From NCBI GenBank assembly GCA_965222315.1, contig OZ244951.1, positions 2,046,001-2,110,000 on the forward strand: a DNA stretch of 64,000 nucleotides, read 5' to 3'. The DNA comes from JACKII01 sp965222315 (lineage in GTDB: Bacteria; Pseudomonadota; Alphaproteobacteria; Bin95). A model generated the notes under the pieces. The model did no database searches, had not been told where the DNA came from, and was given only the letters and a program-made list of their open reading frames with translations. A program made the position numbers and the translations under genes. Each line of letters begins with the position of its first letter. The first letter of the stretch is position 1. Positions 63,968-64,000 of this stretch are shown one piece after another.

Positions 63968-64000
63968 GAGCGGTTACTGTACCGCGACCGAGGCTTCGCC

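Overview
The window looks like the chromosome of a GC-rich alphaproteobacterium. The evidence is a glycine-cleavage/branched-chain 2-oxoacid dehydrogenase style of metabolism, CaiB-type CoA transferase and HMG-CoA lyase genes, alphaproteobacterial IS families and a tRNA-Ser(TGA) used as an integration site. No 16S or species marker is present, so the genus is not called.

Region 1 (1-18.6 kb) is ordinary catabolic chromosome. It holds the end of gcvPB, a GMC oxidoreductase with its small subunit, a class V PLP enzyme, an HMG-CoA lyase split by a frameshift, a class III CoA transferase, an SMP-30-type lactonase, a carboxymuconolactone-decarboxylase-like protein, a complete four-gene branched-chain 2-oxoacid dehydrogenase operon (E1alpha-E1beta-E2-E3, minus strand), a class IV aminotransferase and a fused HyuA-HyuB/5-oxoprolinase. 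The BCKDH, HMG-CoA lyase and CoA-transferase genes fit leucine/branched-chain acid breakdown.

Region 2 (18.6-26.8 kb) is a giant Gly/Ser-rich autotransporter (about 2362 aa) with IS1380-type transposase debris on its left and possibly on its right.

Region 3 (about 26.8-63.1 kb) is a mosaic island. Its right end is a tyrosine integrase next to tRNA-Ser(TGA). Its left end carries a 14/15 copy of the tRNA 3' end and arm-like repeats. The island contains a phage/plasmid primase broken by two insertions, two identical IS6-family copies about 30 kb apart, IS481-, IS3(IS2)-, IS5- and IS21-family elements, an interrupted XerC/D-like recombinase, ArdC and a decayed second ArdC, and toxin-antitoxin loci (HigBA, an orphan HigA-type antitoxin, and Phd with a PemK-like toxin). 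Two accessory loci stand out. The first is a 1298-aa protein with an Mrr-like nuclease motif, TPR-like repeats, a GreA/B-C-like segment and a PIN-like C-terminus, which looks like a biological-conflict effector. The second is an AT-rich RiPP operon: a 55-aa precursor ending in WSK..HSK, a radical SAM/SPASM enzyme of the cyclophane-forming type and two different HExxH (alpha-ketoglutarate-type) putative peptide hydroxylases, all translationally coupled, with a convergent methyltransferase. A further block (44.7-52.8 kb) encodes a very large secreted peptidoglycan-binding protein, an M48-like secreted metalloprotease and a membrane-anchored patatin-like protein.

Region 4 (63.1-64 kb) returns to chromosome with a sulfotransferase-like gene.

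All functional statements rest on motif recognition by eye; no database search was run.
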